NCBI RefSeq assembly: GCF_000373385.1 | Contig: NZ_KB891331.1 | Span: 62,001-126,000, forward strand | DNA: 64,000 nucleotides | DNA from: Thiobacillus thioparus DSM 505 | GTDB lineage: Bacteria > Pseudomonadota > Gammaproteobacteria > Burkholderiales > Thiobacillaceae | Direction: 5' to 3' | Part shown: positions 18,985 through 29,406 of the stretch, piece after piece | How the letters are laid out: every line of letters begins with the position of its first letter | Numbering within the stretch: the stretch's first letter is position 1 | Made by a program: the position numbers and the translations under genes | The notes under the pieces: model-generated | Told to the model about the DNA's origin: nothing | What the model saw: the letters and a program-made list of their open reading frames with translations, nothing else | Database searches by the model: none

Positions 18985-19019
18985 AACAAAAAACGGTGAG
19001 CGTAGTCCGCTCACCGTTT
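18985..19019 (-). terminator. Hairpin terminator at the end of pgk
   Basis: On the minus strand AAACGGTGAGC and GCTCACCGTTT (arms 18991-19001 and 19009-19019) form an 11-bp stem, followed by a T-run (complement of 18986-18993). It lies 13 bases past the pgk stop and ahead of pyk. The same GTGAGC-AAGCGG sequence elements recur at 18951-18979 and at 20284-20318, so it may be part of a repeat family. Confidence 0.7.
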
Positions 19020-19031
19020 GCCGTTTGCTCC

Positions 19032-20213
19032 TTAGCCTTTCGCGCGTTCCTCCAGGATCGCCACGGCGGGCAGCACTTTACCCTCCAGGTATTCGAGGAA
19101 GGCGCCGCCGGCGGTGGAAATGTAGCTCACCTTGTCGTAGATGTCGTACTTCTGGATCGCGGCGATGGTGTCGCCGCCGCCGGCCAGGGTGAAGGCATTG
19201 GTGTTGGCGATCGCCATGGCGATGGTCTTGGTGCCTTCGCCGAACTGGTCGAACTCGAACACGCCGACCGGGCCGTTCCACACTACGGTGCCGGCCTTCA
19301 TGATGATGTCGGCGAGTTGCTGCGCGCTCTTCGGGCCGATGTCGAAAATCATGTCGTCATCGGCGACGTCGCCGGCGTCCTTCAGCACGGCAGGCTCGTT
19401 GGCGTCGAATTTCTTGCCGCACACCACATCGACGGCGATGGGAATGGTTGCGCCACGGGCGGTCATCTTCTCGATCAGCGCCTGCGCGGTGGGAACCAGG
19501 TCGTCCTCGCACAGCGACTTGCCGACGTTATGGCCGGTGGCCTTGAGGAAGGTGTTGGCGATGCCGCCGCCGACCACCAGCTGTTCGCATTTCTCGGCCA
19601 GCGCCTCCAGCACGGTCAGCTTGGTGGAAACCTTGGAGCCGCCGACGATGGCGACCATCGGGCGCGCCGGGTTGGCCAGCGCCTTGTCGAGCGCGTCGAG
19701 TTCTTCGGTCAGCAGGATGCCGGCCGCAGCGGTCGGCGCGAACTTGGCGATGCCGTGGGTCGAGGCTTCGGCACGGTGGGCAGTACCGAAGGCGTCCATC
19801 ACGAACACATCACACAGGGCGGCGTATTTCTTCGCGGTCTCGTCGACGTTTTTCTTCTCGCCCTTGTTGACGCGGCAGTTTTCCAGCACCACCAGTTCGC
19901 CGTCGGCGACGTCAAAGCCGCCGTTGGTCCACTCGCGAACCAGGCGCACATTCTTGCCGAGCTTCTGTGCGATCACGTCGACCACGGGTTTGAGCGAATC
20001 CTCTTCCTTGAACTCGCCTTCGGTCGGACGGCCGAGGTGGGAGGTGACCATCACCTTGGCACCGGACTTGAGGCAGTGCTCGATGGTGCGCATCGACGCG
20101 GTGATGCGGGCGTCGGAGGTGACCTTGCCGTCCTTGACGGGCACGTTCATGTCGGCGCGGATGAAGACGCGCTTGCCTGCCAGATCGAGATCGGTGACGC
20201 GGATGAATGCCAT
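19032..20213 (-). CDS. pgk: Phosphoglycerate kinase
   Basis: A 393-residue enzyme that interconverts 3-phosphoglycerate plus ATP and 1,3-bisphosphoglycerate plus ADP, in glycolysis and the Calvin cycle. Conserved stretches are [48 protein letters not shown] and the C-terminal [14 protein letters not shown]. It lies between gap and pyk on the minus strand. Spacers on both sides hold related hairpins. Confidence 0.97.
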   Translation of the reverse strand: MAFIRVTDLDLAGKRVFIRADMNVPVKDGKVTSDARITASMRTIEHCLKSGAKVMVTSHLGRPTEGEFKEEDSLKPVVDVIAQKLGKNVRLVREWTNGGFDVADGELVVLENCRVNKGEKKNVDETAKKYAALCDVFVMDAFGTAHRAEASTHGIAKFAPTAAAGILLTEELDALDKALANPARPMVAIVGGSKVSTKLTVLEALAEKCEQLVVGGGIANTFLKATGHNVGKSLCEDDLVPTAQALIEKMTARGATIPIAVDVVCGKKFDANEPAVLKDAGDVADDDMIFDIGPKSAQQLADIIMKAGTVVWNGPVGVFEFDQFGEGTKTIAMAIANTNAFTLAGGGDTIAAIQKYDIYDKVSYISTAGGAFLEYLEGKVLPAVAILEERAKG

Positions 20214-20283
20214 AGCTAGTTTCTCCAGAAAATTAAGCGGTAAGGGTTGGGCAGCGTGCCGCCCAGGCCTTACAGCTCAGTCG

Positions 20284-20318
20284 GGTGAGCAGTAAGCGGA
20301 ATCCGCTGGCTGCTCACC
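20284..20318. repeat. Nested palindrome in the gap-pgk spacer, related to the pgk-pyk hairpin
   Basis: GGTGAGCAG (20284-20292) pairs with CTGCTCACC (20310-20318), and inside it AGCGGA (20295-20300) pairs with TCCGCT (20302-20307). The same words (GTGAGCAG, TAAGCGG, GCTCACCGTTT) occur in the pgk-pyk spacer around 18951-19019. It could act as a processing or stabilising hairpin, or as a weak terminator for gap. Confidence 0.6.
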
Positions 20319-20328
20319 GTTTACCGAA

Positions 20329-21333
<1,005 letters not shown>

Positions 21334-21454
21334 TCAGTCTCCAGTGAGTTGAAAATCTTTTAGGATTTAGAAACCGGGAGTCGGGGTGAGGGGGAGCGGG
21401 CTGAGACCGCACTTCCCCTTCATTCCTGGCCCCTTGGTTCCTCGTCCCTTATAT

Positions 21455-23440
21455 TTACAGAACGCCCTTGACCGCGGCCGCGACGGCCTCGGCGGTGATG
21501 CCAAACTCCTTGAACAATGCCGGAGCCGGGGCGGATTCGCCGAAGCGGTCGATGCCGATGACCGCGCCTTCGAGGCCCACGTACTTGCGCCAGAAGTCGG
21601 TGACGCCGGCTTCGACGGCGACACGCGGCAGGCCCTTGGGCAGCACGCTGGCCTTGTAGGCGGCGTCCTGCTTGTCGAAGGTGTTGGTCGAGGGCATCGA
21701 GACCACACGTACCGCGATGCCTTCGGCAGCCAGCGCTTCCTGTGCCTTGACGGCCAGTTCGACTTCGGAACCGGTGGCGATGATGACGGCCTTGGCACCC
21801 ACGGCATCCTTCAGCACGTAACCGCCCTTGGCGATGTTGGCCAGCGTCGTGTCGTCGCGTTTCATGAACGGCAGATTCTGACGCGACAGGATGTGGCAGG
21901 TGGGGCCGTCGCGGCGTTCGACCGAGGCCGCCCAGCCGACCATCGTTTCCACGGTGTCGCACGGACGCCAGACGTCGATATTGGGGATCATGCGCAGGGT
22001 GGCGGTCTGCTCGACCGGCTGGTGGGTCGGACCGTCTTCGCCGAGGCCGATGGAGTCGTGCGTGAACACGTGGATCACGCGCTGCTTCATCAGCGCGGCC
22101 ATGCGGATGGCGTTGCGCGAGTATTCGGAGAACATCAGGAAGGTACCGCCGAAGGGCAAGAGGCCACCATGCAGCGCCATGCCATTCATGATCGCGGCCA
22201 TGCCGAATTCACGCACGCCGTAGCTGATGTAGTTGCCGGGGTTGCCGTGGCGCACCGGGTGGCAGCCTTCCCAGTTGGTCAGGTTGGAACCGGTGAGGTC
22301 GGCCGAACCGCCGAGGAACTCGGGCAGCGCAGGGGCCAGCGCGTTGATCGCGATCTGGCTGGCCTTGCGGGTGGCGACGGTCTCGCCCTTGGCGTTGATT
22401 GCAGCCAGCTTCTCGGCGACATGCGCCTTCCAGTTGGCAGGCAGATCGCCCTTCATGCGGCGCTCGAACTCGGCGGCCTCGGCTGGATAGGCCTTCTTGT
22501 ACTCGGCGAACTTGTTGTTCCACAGCGTCTCAAGGCCCTGGCCCTTGGTCTTGGCGTCCCAGCCGGCGTAGATGTCGGCGGGGACTTCGAACGCGGGGTG
22601 GTTCCAGCCCATGTTCTTGCGGGTGGCTTCGACTTCGTCGTGGCCCAGCGCAGCGCCGTGCACGTCGTGGGTGCCGGCCTTGTTGGGTGAGCCCTTGCCG
22701 ATGACGGTCTTGCAGCAGATCAGCGTGGGCTTGTCGGTGCTGGCCTTGGCTTTCTGGATGGCGGCTTCGAGGGCGACCACGTCATGGCCGTCGACATTCG
22801 GCACCACGTTCCAGCCGTAGGCTTCGAAGCGCTTGGCGGTGTCGTCGGTGTACCAGTTCTCGATATGACCGTCGATCGAGATGCCGTTGTCGTCCCAGAA
22901 GGCGACCAGCTTGTTCAGCTTCCAGGTGCCGGCCAGCGCGCAGGCTTCGTGCGAGATGCCCTCCATCATGCAGCCGTCGCCCATGAACACGTAGGTGTGG
23001 TGGTCGACGATGGTGTGGTCGGGCTTGTTGAATTCGGCGGCGAGAATCTTTTCCGCCATCGCCATGCCGACGGCATTGGTGATGCCCTGGCCGAGCGGGC
23101 CGGTAGTGGTTTCAATACCCGGCGCGTAGCCATACTCGGGGTGGCCCGGGGTCTTGGAATGCAGTTGACGGAACTGCTTGAGATCGTCCACCGACAGGTC
23201 GTAGCCGGTCAGATGCAACAAGGCATAGATCAGCATCGAGCCATGGCCGTTCGACAGCACGAAGCGGTCGCGGTCGGCCCACTTGGGGTTGGTGGGGTTA
23301 TGGCGCATGTGGTGGTTCCACAGCGTTTCAGCGATTTCCGCCATGCCCATGGGGGCGCCGGGGTGGCCGGATTTGGCTTTTTCGACGGCATCCATCGCAA
23401 GCGCGCGGATGGCATTGGCCAGGTCATTACGGGTTGGCAT
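21455..23440 (-). CDS. tkt: Transketolase
   Basis: A 661-residue thiamine-diphosphate enzyme that transfers two-carbon ketol units in the pentose phosphate and Calvin cycles. ThDP and substrate segments visible: [52 protein letters not shown] with the GDG...N motif, [19 protein letters not shown] and [16 protein letters not shown] use the ATG at 23440, as [19 protein letters not shown] is the usual N-terminus and AGAAGGGA precedes it; the open frame continues upstream without similarity. First gene of the tkt-gap-pgk-pyk-fba block. The 233-base spacer to suhB presumably holds its promoter. Confidence 0.97.
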   Translation of the reverse strand: MPTRNDLANAIRALAMDAVEKAKSGHPGAPMGMAEIAETLWNHHMRHNPTNPKWADRDRFVLSNGHGSMLIYALLHLTGYDLSVDDLKQFRQLHSKTPGHPEYGYAPGIETTTGPLGQGITNAVGMAMAEKILAAEFNKPDHTIVDHHTYVFMGDGCMMEGISHEACALAGTWKLNKLVAFWDDNGISIDGHIENWYTDDTAKRFEAYGWNVVPNVDGHDVVALEAAIQKAKASTDKPTLICCKTVIGKGSPNKAGTHDVHGAALGHDEVEATRKNMGWNHPAFEVPADIYAGWDAKTKGQGLETLWNNKFAEYKKAYPAEAAEFERRMKGDLPANWKAHVAEKLAAINAKGETVATRKASQIAINALAPALPEFLGGSADLTGSNLTNWEGCHPVRHGNPGNYISYGVREFGMAAIMNGMALHGGLLPFGGTFLMFSEYSRNAIRMAALMKQRVIHVFTHDSIGLGEDGPTHQPVEQTATLRMIPNIDVWRPCDTVETMVGWAASVERRDGPTCHILSRQNLPFMKRDDTTLANIAKGGYVLKDAVGAKAVIIATGSEVELAVKAQEALAAEGIAVRVVSMPSTNTFDKQDAAYKASVLPKGLPRVAVEAGVTDFWRKYVGLEGAVIGIDRFGESAPAPALFKEFGITAEAVAAAVKGVL

Positions 23441-23673
23441 TGCGTTCCCTTCTGCTAAGTAAAAAACGGTCGCATCCCCACCCGGGAAAGCCGCGCACAG
23501 ACAGCTTGGGCAGAATATGCAAAAACCTTGATTATCCGTCAGCAGGGCAGGCTTCCGCAAGCCGAGCCAAAACCGGACAAAATAGATGCCGCGACAAGGA
23601 CTTAAGCCGACAAGCTCAAGCCATGGCTCATAAATGAGACCCTAAAATCTTTTTATTTACCCGATGCGCCGGC

Positions 23674-24456
23674 TTATGCGCCTGCCGCCTTCAGCCAGTC
23701 GCGCCACAACTCGAACAGTTCGGGGCTGGCCGAGGCGACGACGGAACGCTCCCACACATTGGCGATGTCGAAACTGCCCGACAGGCTGGCCAGCCGTCCG
23801 CCCGCCTCCTCCAGAATCAGCGCGCCGGCGGCGTAATCCCATAATTTCTGCCCGCCATGGACATAGATGTCGAAGCGGCCGGCAGCCGTGTAGCACCAAT
23901 CCAGGGTGGACGCGCCGAAATTGCGCTGCGAGGCATAGGGCGGCCACGAAGCCAGGCGGCCGGCCAGTTCGCGATCGATGCGCTTCATCTCGACGCCGGC
24001 AAGCGCGCGGCGTAACTCCGTGGCAGGTGCCCGCAGGGGCAAGGGGGTCCCGTTGAGATGAGCACCGTGCCCGCGTTCGGCGCTGAACATCTCGTCGGCT
24101 ACCGGGTCGTATACCACGCCAAGCTGGCGCTCGCCCTTGTAGAGATAGGCCACCGACACGGCGAAATAGGGCACGCCGGCGACGAAGTTGGACGTGCCGT
24201 CGATCGGGTCGACGCACCACAATCCGTCGCGGCCGGCCTCCCAGGCATCGTGCTGCTGCCGCTCGGTCATCTCTTCGCCCAGCACCGGCACGTTGCGGAT
24301 CCGGGGCAGCGCTTCTTCCAATGCGGCCTGGGTCGCCGCATCGGCCTCGGTAAAGAGGCTGCCGTCGAGCTTGTGGCTATGCGCCACCTTGAGGAAGCGC
24401 GGCGTCACTTCACGCCGCGCCACCTCGCGGACCAGCGCCTCGACCTGTTCAAGCAT
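23674..24456 (-). CDS. Inositol monophosphatase family protein (SuhB-like)
   Basis: A 260-residue Li+-sensitive, Mg2+-dependent phosphatase of the inositol-monophosphatase superfamily. Metal-binding motifs are VLGEEM, the WCVDPIDGTSNFVAG active-site signature and the C-terminal LWDYAAGALILEEAGG. Substrates could include inositol-1-phosphate, 3'-phosphoadenosine phosphate, fructose-1,6-bisphosphate or histidinol phosphate; I cannot decide. It is downstream of and almost abutting a methyltransferase gene (two-base gap), in a three-gene minus-strand run with a redoxin. Confidence 0.9.
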   Translation of the reverse strand: MLEQVEALVREVARREVTPRFLKVAHSHKLDGSLFTEADAATQAALEEALPRIRNVPVLGEEMTERQQHDAWEAGRDGLWCVDPIDGTSNFVAGVPYFAVSVAYLYKGERQLGVVYDPVADEMFSAERGHGAHLNGTPLPLRAPATELRRALAGVEMKRIDRELAGRLASWPPYASQRNFGASTLDWCYTAAGRFDIYVHGGQKLWDYAAGALILEEAGGRLASLSGSFDIANVWERSVVASASPELFELWRDWLKAAGA

Positions 24457-24458
24457 GG

Positions 24459-25073
24459 TCAGATCCGCACGCAATAACAGTAGACAAATTCCTGCTCCTT
24501 GCCCGCCGGCGTGTGATGGATTTCGGTTTCGTGCCCAAGCAGGCGAAATGGCGCGCCGAATTCGGCGTGCAGCGAGTCGGGGGCATAGCGCACCACGTCC
24601 AGCCCAGAACATTGCAGCGGCCCGCCGGGGCCGAATGCGGCCACGACGACATGCCCGCCCGGTTTTACACTGGCCAGAACCTGCGCCACATAGCGCGCAC
24701 GATCCGCGGGATCGGTCAGGAAATGGAACACGGCCCGGTCGTGCCAGACGTCGTAGCGTGCCGCCGGCAATTCGGCCCGGGTGATATCCGCGACGATCCA
24801 CTGCACTGACTGCGCGCGCGCGCCAAGCCGCGCGCGACTGGCTTCCAGCGCCGATTCGGCGAGGTCGAGCACGGTCAGGTTGCGGTAGCCGGCATCGAGC
24901 AGGTCGTCCACCAGGACCGACGCACCGCCGCCGACGTCGATGATGTGCGCATCCTTGCCGGCGTTGGCTTCGATCAAACGAAGCGACGACGCGGCATGCG
25001 GCTGGAACCAGCCGACCTGGTCCGCCGTCTTGCCGCGATACACGTTTTCCCAATGCTGCCGACGGTCAGCCAT
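24459..25073 (-). CDS. Class I SAM-dependent methyltransferase
   Basis: A 204-residue protein with a Rossmann methyltransferase fold. Motif I is HIIDVGGGASVLVDDLL, then VLDLAESALEASR, the DRAVFHFLTDPADRARYVA segment after motif II, and KPGGHVVVAAFGPGGP. The N-terminal HWENVYRGKTADQVGWFQP resembles small thiol/arsenite or tellurite-type methyltransferases; the substrate is not defined. I use the ATG at 25073, which leaves a one-base gap after the upstream redoxin and begins right before the conserved HWENVY. Confidence 0.85.
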   Translation of the reverse strand: MADRRQHWENVYRGKTADQVGWFQPHAASSLRLIEANAGKDAHIIDVGGGASVLVDDLLDAGYRNLTVLDLAESALEASRARLGARAQSVQWIVADITRAELPAARYDVWHDRAVFHFLTDPADRARYVAQVLASVKPGGHVVVAAFGPGGPLQCSGLDVVRYAPDSLHAEFGAPFRLLGHETEIHHTPAGKEQEFVYCYCVRI

Positions 25074-25074
25074 G

Positions 25075-25632
25075 TCACGCCTCCTTCCATTTGATCGAAC
25101 AGCCCATGCTGGGAATCTGCTCTGCAGGTCCATGCTGGGTCGCCGCGATGGCCTTCATCGCCTCGAACAGGTCGCGCCGTACGCCCTCGGGCGCGGTCTC
25201 CTTGCGCGATTCGTCGAAGCGGCCGCGATACTGCAGTTCGAAATTACGGTTGAAGCCGAAAAAATCGGGGGTGCATACGGCCCCATAGGCTTTTGCCACG
25301 TCCTGGGCTTCATCGATCACGTAAGGGAACGGAAAACCGAATTCGGCGGCCACCTTTTTCATATTGTCGAACGAATCCTCGGCGTACTCGGTCGGATCGT
25401 TCGACATGATGGCGATGGCCTGGATGCCATGCGCCTTGAGCTCGGCCAGATCGCGCACCAGGCGCGGGCGGATCGCCTTCACATACGGGCAATGGTTGCA
25501 GATGAACATCACCAGCAAGCCGTTCTGGCCCATCGCGTCGCGCAGCGTCCATATCCTGCCGTCGATGCCGGGCAGGCTGAAACCGGGGGCCTTCCAGCCA
25601 AAGTCGCATACCGGGGTGGTGAGGGAAACCAT
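25075..25632 (-). CDS. Thioredoxin-fold redoxin with CNHC motif
   Basis: A 185-residue cytoplasmic thioredoxin/AhpC-TSA-fold protein. FICNHCPYVKAI carries a CXXC motif at the start of the first helix, and AVCTPDFFGF is the typical cis-proline region. It resembles conserved 'thioredoxin family proteins' of unclear partner. The ATG at 25632 is preceded by GGAG; an upstream ATG in the same frame would be within the rsmE promoter area. It is first in a minus-strand run with the methyltransferase and SuhB-like genes and divergent from rsmE. Confidence 0.85.
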   Translation of the reverse strand: MVSLTTPVCDFGWKAPGFSLPGIDGRIWTLRDAMGQNGLLVMFICNHCPYVKAIRPRLVRDLAELKAHGIQAIAIMSNDPTEYAEDSFDNMKKVAAEFGFPFPYVIDEAQDVAKAYGAVCTPDFFGFNRNFELQYRGRFDESRKETAPEGVRRDLFEAMKAIAATQHGPAEQIPSMGCSIKWKEA

Positions 25633-25677
25633 GTCGCGCTCCGCAAAATCTCTGGACAACGTCGGCATAATACCAAG

Positions 25678-26406
25678 ATGTCACCGCCACGCTTCTACCT
25701 TGACCAGCCGCTTGCACCGGGCGCCCGTTTCAACCTGCCAGCCGGTCCCGCGCGCCATGCCGTGCGCGCGCTGCGGCTGGCGGTGAACGACGCCATCACC
25801 CTGTTCAACGGCCATGGCGGCGAATATGCCGCGCGTATCGAACGTATCCAGAAGGATGGGGTGGCCGTCAACGTCACCGGTTTTGTCGATGTCGAACGCG
25901 AATCGCGCTTGCGTGTGATGCTGGCGCAAGGCATCTCGAGCGGCGAGCGCATGGACTACACGTTGCAGAAGGCAGTCGAGCTGGGCGTGGTGGCGATCCA
26001 GCCGATCGCTGCCAAACGGAGCGTAGTCAAGCTGGCAGGCGATCGCGCCGACAAGCGGGTGGCGCACTGGCAAGGCGTCGTGGCGAGTGCCTGCGAACAG
26101 TGCGGCCGCAACCAGGTACCCGTAGTGGCTGCACCGATGTCGCTGGCCAACTGGTTGGGGCAGCATGAGGCCGGGCGCCTGCTGTTTTTGTCCCCGGCGG
26201 CCGAAGTGCGACTGGCCGACCTGCCATCATCGACTATCCAGGATTGGCTGGTGGCCGGCCCTGAGGGGGGCTTTGAGGCCGATGAAATCGCTGCACTGCA
26301 TGCAGCAGGTGCCGTTCCGGTCCGACTGGGGCCGCGCGTGCTGCGTACCGAGACCGCAGCCTTGGCCGCGCTGGCTGCCATGCAAACGCTATGGGGCGAC
26401 TTTTAG
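25678..26406 (+). CDS. rsmE: 16S rRNA (uracil1498-N3)-methyltransferase
   Basis: A 242-residue SPOUT-class methyltransferase that methylates U1498 of 16S rRNA. The N-terminal PUA-like domain begins PPRFYLDQPL with HAVRALRL, and the trefoil-knot C-terminal domain has KAVELGVVAIQPI, the AGPEGGFEADEI SAM-binding loop and LGPRVLRTETAALAALA. Length is typical. The ATG at 25678 is chosen as the family N-terminus. Followed by a strong bidirectional terminator (26423-26446). Confidence 0.95.
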   Translation: MSPPRFYLDQPLAPGARFNLPAGPARHAVRALRLAVNDAITLFNGHGGEYAARIERIQKDGVAVNVTGFVDVERESRLRVMLAQGISSGERMDYTLQKAVELGVVAIQPIAAKRSVVKLAGDRADKRVAHWQGVVASACEQCGRNQVPVVAAPMSLANWLGQHEAGRLLFLSPAAEVRLADLPSSTIQDWLVAGPEGGFEADEIAALHAAGAVPVRLGPRVLRTETAALAALAAMQTLWGDF

Positions 26407-26422
26407 GCGCGTACTGGCATAA

Positions 26423-26446
26423 AAAACCGGGCAGCTGCCCGGTTTT
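26423..26446. terminator. Bidirectional terminator between rsmE and the DsrE-family gene
   Basis: AAAACCGGGCAG and CTGCCCGGTTTT form a perfect 12-bp palindrome with A and T tracts on the outside. It lies between two convergent genes. Confidence 0.9.
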
Positions 26447-26461
26447 CAAATCCGCATCCGG

Positions 26462-26896
26462 TCACGGACGCAGATAGGCATACCCCTGCTGCTGGCGTTG
26501 GAGAATTTCCACCACGCCGGCCTTGACGTAGCCGACCTTGGCATTCATGTCAGCCTTGCTGAGCTTCTGGCCGCGCATGGTATTTTCGCACGCCATCACC
26601 TGGACGCCCGAATCGACCGCCTCGTCGATGCGGTTGGCCACTTCGGCATCGGCCTTGAGCATGCCGATGCCGGGACCGTATGCCACGAGTTCGAGATCGA
26701 CGTTGTCCTTGCCCAGATCCTTCTGAACGTTCTTGATGTTGTTCAGCGCCAGATTCCAGGTGGCGGGATTGGCGTCGCTGACCTGGACCACCAGTTTCGC
26801 CTTGTCCGCGGCCTGGGCGGCGGTCGGCAGTGCCAACGCACCCATCATCAGCGCACCGCCCAGCAGGGCGCCCATCAATTTGTTCATTTGCTTCAT
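26462..26896 (-). CDS. Secreted DsrE/F-like family protein
   Basis: A 144-residue protein with a Sec signal peptide (about residues 1-29, cleavage after AAQAA) and a DsrE/F-like fold: KLVVQVSDANPATWNLALNNI, LELVAYGPGIGML, and GVQVMACENTMRGQKLSKAD. The cysteine in MACENTM is at the usual DsrE position. Such periplasmic DsrE-like proteins are common in sulfur-metabolising and other betaproteobacteria; the function is not settled. GGAGG five bases before the ATG supports 26896. Confidence 0.82.
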   Translation of the reverse strand: MKQMNKLMGALLGGALMMGALALPTAAQAADKAKLVVQVSDANPATWNLALNNIKNVQKDLGKDNVDLELVAYGPGIGMLKADAEVANRIDEAVDSGVQVMACENTMRGQKLSKADMNAKVGYVKAGVVEILQRQQQGYAYLRP

Positions 26897-27063
26897 TTTT
26901 GCCTCCTTCAGTCGTTGAAACGGTTGCGGTTAATGTTGTCACGCCTTGTTATGACGCCAAGCCTATCTGATTTATTCCATTTATTTCATGCAGAAAAGTC
27001 GGCGTCCTCCAGTTTCGCAGGGTTTTCTGTATCCTTCGCCCTAAAGATTCCCCGTTCCAGGCC

Positions 27064-28398
27064 ATGTCATTGAAAGACACTACCCATTTCGTCCACTGGT
27101 TCCGCTCGGCCGCGCCGTACATTCACGGTTTTCGCGGCAAGACCTTCGTCATTGCGTTTGGCGGCGAACTGGTGGCGGACGGGGGGTTTGTGCAGCTGGC
27201 GCACGACGTCAACCTGCTGAATAGTTTGGGCGTCCGGCTGGTATTGGTGCACGGCGTACGGCCGCAGGTCGAGGCGCGCCTGACCGAGAACGGTACCGCG
27301 ATCCGCTATGTGAGCGGTCTGCGCGTCACCGACGACGCGGCGCTGGCCTGCGTCAAGGAAGCCGCCGGCACGGTGCGGGTCGAGATCGAGGCCCTGCTGT
27401 CGCTGGGGCTCGCCAACACGCCGATGGCAGGCGCCGACATCCGGGTGGCCTCGGGCAACTTCGTTACCGCCAAGCCTATCGGCGTCATCGAAGGCGAGGA
27501 TCTGCTGCACACCGGGGAAGTCCGCAAGATCGACGCCGCCGCCATACGCAGGCGGCTGGATCAGCACGACATCGTGCTGCTTTCGCCCATCGGCTACTCG
27601 CCGACCGGCGAAATCTTCAACCTCAGCCTGGAAGACGTGGCCACCCAGGCCGCGGTCGAACTGGCAGCCGACAAGCTGATTTTCCTGATGGACACCGAAG
27701 GCGTGCCGGGCAAGGGCCGTACGATCCACAACGCCCTCACTGTCAACGAGGCGCGACAGGTGCTCGAACAGGCAGGGCACGGCAAGGCCCGCAAATTGCC
27801 CGAGGACGTGACCTACTATCTGCCCTGTACGATCACCGCCTGCACGCAGGGCGTCAAGCGCGCCCATCTCATCAGCCGCCACCGCGACGGTGCGCTGCTG
27901 TCCGAATTGTTCACCCGCGAAGGCGTCGGCACCCTCATTACGCCGGCGCCGCTGGAAACCCTGCGCGCCGCCACCATCGACGATGTCGGGGGCATCCTCG
28001 GCCTGATCGAACCACTCGAACGCGACGGCATCCTGGTGCGGCGCTCGCGCGAGCTGCTGGAAATGGAAGTCGAGCGTTTCCTGGTGCTCGAATCCGACGG
28101 CGTCATTGCCGGCTGCGTGGCGCTGTATCCCTTTCCTGAAGAGCAGGCGGCCGAGCTCGCCTGCCTGGCGGTTTCCGGCGAATATCGCGGACGCGGCTTC
28201 GGCAATCTGCTGCTGGCCGAAGCCGAGAAAAGGGGAAAGAAGGCAGGATTCAAGCAACTGTTCGTGCTGACCACGCGTACCGAACACTGGTTCGAGGAGC
28301 GCGGCTTCGTCGACAGCAGCCCGGATCATCTGCCCCGCAGCAAGCAGGCGTTATACAACTACAAGCGGAGATCCAAGGTTCTGCAAAAAAAACTGTAA
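27064..28398 (+). CDS. argA: Amino-acid N-acetyltransferase (N-acetylglutamate synthase)
   Basis: A 444-residue bifunctional-architecture enzyme that catalyses the first step of arginine synthesis, acetyl-CoA plus glutamate to N-acetylglutamate. The N-terminal amino-acid-kinase-like domain (about 1-290) has FRGKTFVIAFGGEL, VRPQVEARL and VLLSPIGYSPTGE; the C-terminal GNAT domain (about 300-444) has LACLAVSGEYRGRGFGNLL for acetyl-CoA binding, then FVLTTRTEHWFEERGF. The ATG at 27064 begins MSLKDTTHFVHWFRSAAPYI, the classical ArgA N-terminus. Confidence 0.96.
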   Translation: MSLKDTTHFVHWFRSAAPYIHGFRGKTFVIAFGGELVADGGFVQLAHDVNLLNSLGVRLVLVHGVRPQVEARLTENGTAIRYVSGLRVTDDAALACVKEAAGTVRVEIEALLSLGLANTPMAGADIRVASGNFVTAKPIGVIEGEDLLHTGEVRKIDAAAIRRRLDQHDIVLLSPIGYSPTGEIFNLSLEDVATQAAVELAADKLIFLMDTEGVPGKGRTIHNALTVNEARQVLEQAGHGKARKLPEDVTYYLPCTITACTQGVKRAHLISRHRDGALLSELFTREGVGTLITPAPLETLRAATIDDVGGILGLIEPLERDGILVRRSRELLEMEVERFLVLESDGVIAGCVALYPFPEEQAAELACLAVSGEYRGRGFGNLLLAEAEKRGKKAGFKQLFVLTTRTEHWFEERGFVDSSPDHLPRSKQALYNYKRRSKVLQKKL

Positions 28399-28413
28399 AC
28401 GAGGAAAGCACGC

Positions 28414-29406
28414 TTGCATCGATTTTTCCCGCGGCCGAGTTTGTCCCGCCTTTACGCCCATGCGCTCGCGCACGTCATCTCCCAACACCTGCCGGGCCGG
28501 GCCGTGCACGTGTCGGCGCACGTCCGCGCCATGGGCCACCGCCTCCCGGCCTGGGTGCCGTGGCTCAGGTTTGTAGTCCTGTCGGGGGCGCTTGCCTTCG
28601 TGTTGATTGCCGACGCCCATTCAGAAACCGATACGGACACTCCGCTCATATTCGGTGTCTTTCCCAACATGACGGCCAAGCAGACCCTCGAAATCTACCA
28701 GCCGCTGGCCCGGGAGATGGAAAAGCGCTTGCGGCGGCGAGTCGCCATCTATAGCGCGCGCGACTTCAAGACCTTTGTCGAACGTACCCGCCAGGGCGAC
28801 TACGACATCCTGCTTACCGCCCCGCACCTGGCCTGGCTGGCCCGGCAGGATGCCGGCTATCGGCCACTGCTGAAGTATGCCCAGCCCACGCGCGGCCTGC
28901 TGGTCGTCAAGAGCACCGGGCCCTATCGGATAGCGGAGGACTTGCGCGACCAAAACATCGCCACCCCCGATTCCATTGCCGTGGCAGCCTTGGCCGTGCA
29001 GGCGGATATGGCCGCGTTGGGGCTTCGGCGCGATATCGATTACCAGATCACGGATTACGGCTCCCACCTCAATGCCGTGATGCAGGTCATCAACGGACGC
29101 ACGGCGGCGGCTATGCTGGGCTTGCATCCCTACAAGCTGCTGCCCGCCGAAATACGCAAACAATTGCGTATCGTCGTCGAGACCGCGCCCCTTTCAAGCC
29201 TGATGTATCTGACACACCCCCGCCTGCGCGACCAGGAAGCGAACGCAGTCCGCCGGGCATTGCTCGATTTCGCCACCACTCCGCAGGGCAAGGTATTTTT
29301 GCAGCACGGCGGGTACGGGGGATTCGTCCCGGTGGATGGCAATGAATTGCGCGCTTTCCGCCCGTACGCCCTGCAGGCGGAGAAAATGATGCAGGTGGCG
29401 CATTGA
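28414..29406 (+). CDS. PhnD-like periplasmic substrate-binding protein
   Basis: A 330-residue protein of the phosphate/phosphite/phosphonate binding-protein family (PhnD-like). A long basic N-terminus is followed by a transmembrane/signal segment (about 47-68, FVVLSGALAFVLIADAHS), then the binding domain with LIFGVFPNMTAKQTLEIYQPL, YSARDFKTFVERTRQGDYDILLT-type features and HLAWLARQDAGYRPL. There is no ABC permease or ATPase next to it. Instead its stop overlaps the start of a GGDEF-EAL sensor gene (TTGA), so it probably acts as a ligand-sensing partner. The start is a TTG at 28414 with GAGGA at 28401-28405. Confidence 0.84.
   Translation: MHRFFPRPSLSRLYAHALAHVISQHLPGRAVHVSAHVRAMGHRLPAWVPWLRFVVLSGALAFVLIADAHSETDTDTPLIFGVFPNMTAKQTLEIYQPLAREMEKRLRRRVAIYSARDFKTFVERTRQGDYDILLTAPHLAWLARQDAGYRPLLKYAQPTRGLLVVKSTGPYRIAEDLRDQNIATPDSIAVAALAVQADMAALGLRRDIDYQITDYGSHLNAVMQVINGRTAAAMLGLHPYKLLPAEIRKQLRIVVETAPLSSLMYLTHPRLRDQEANAVRRALLDFATTPQGKVFLQHGGYGGFVPVDGNELRAFRPYALQAEKMMQVAH

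Noticed and set aside
23602-23607. CTTAAG word upstream of tkt as a further regulator site
   Set aside because: Single copy without a second half-site at the 11-base register.
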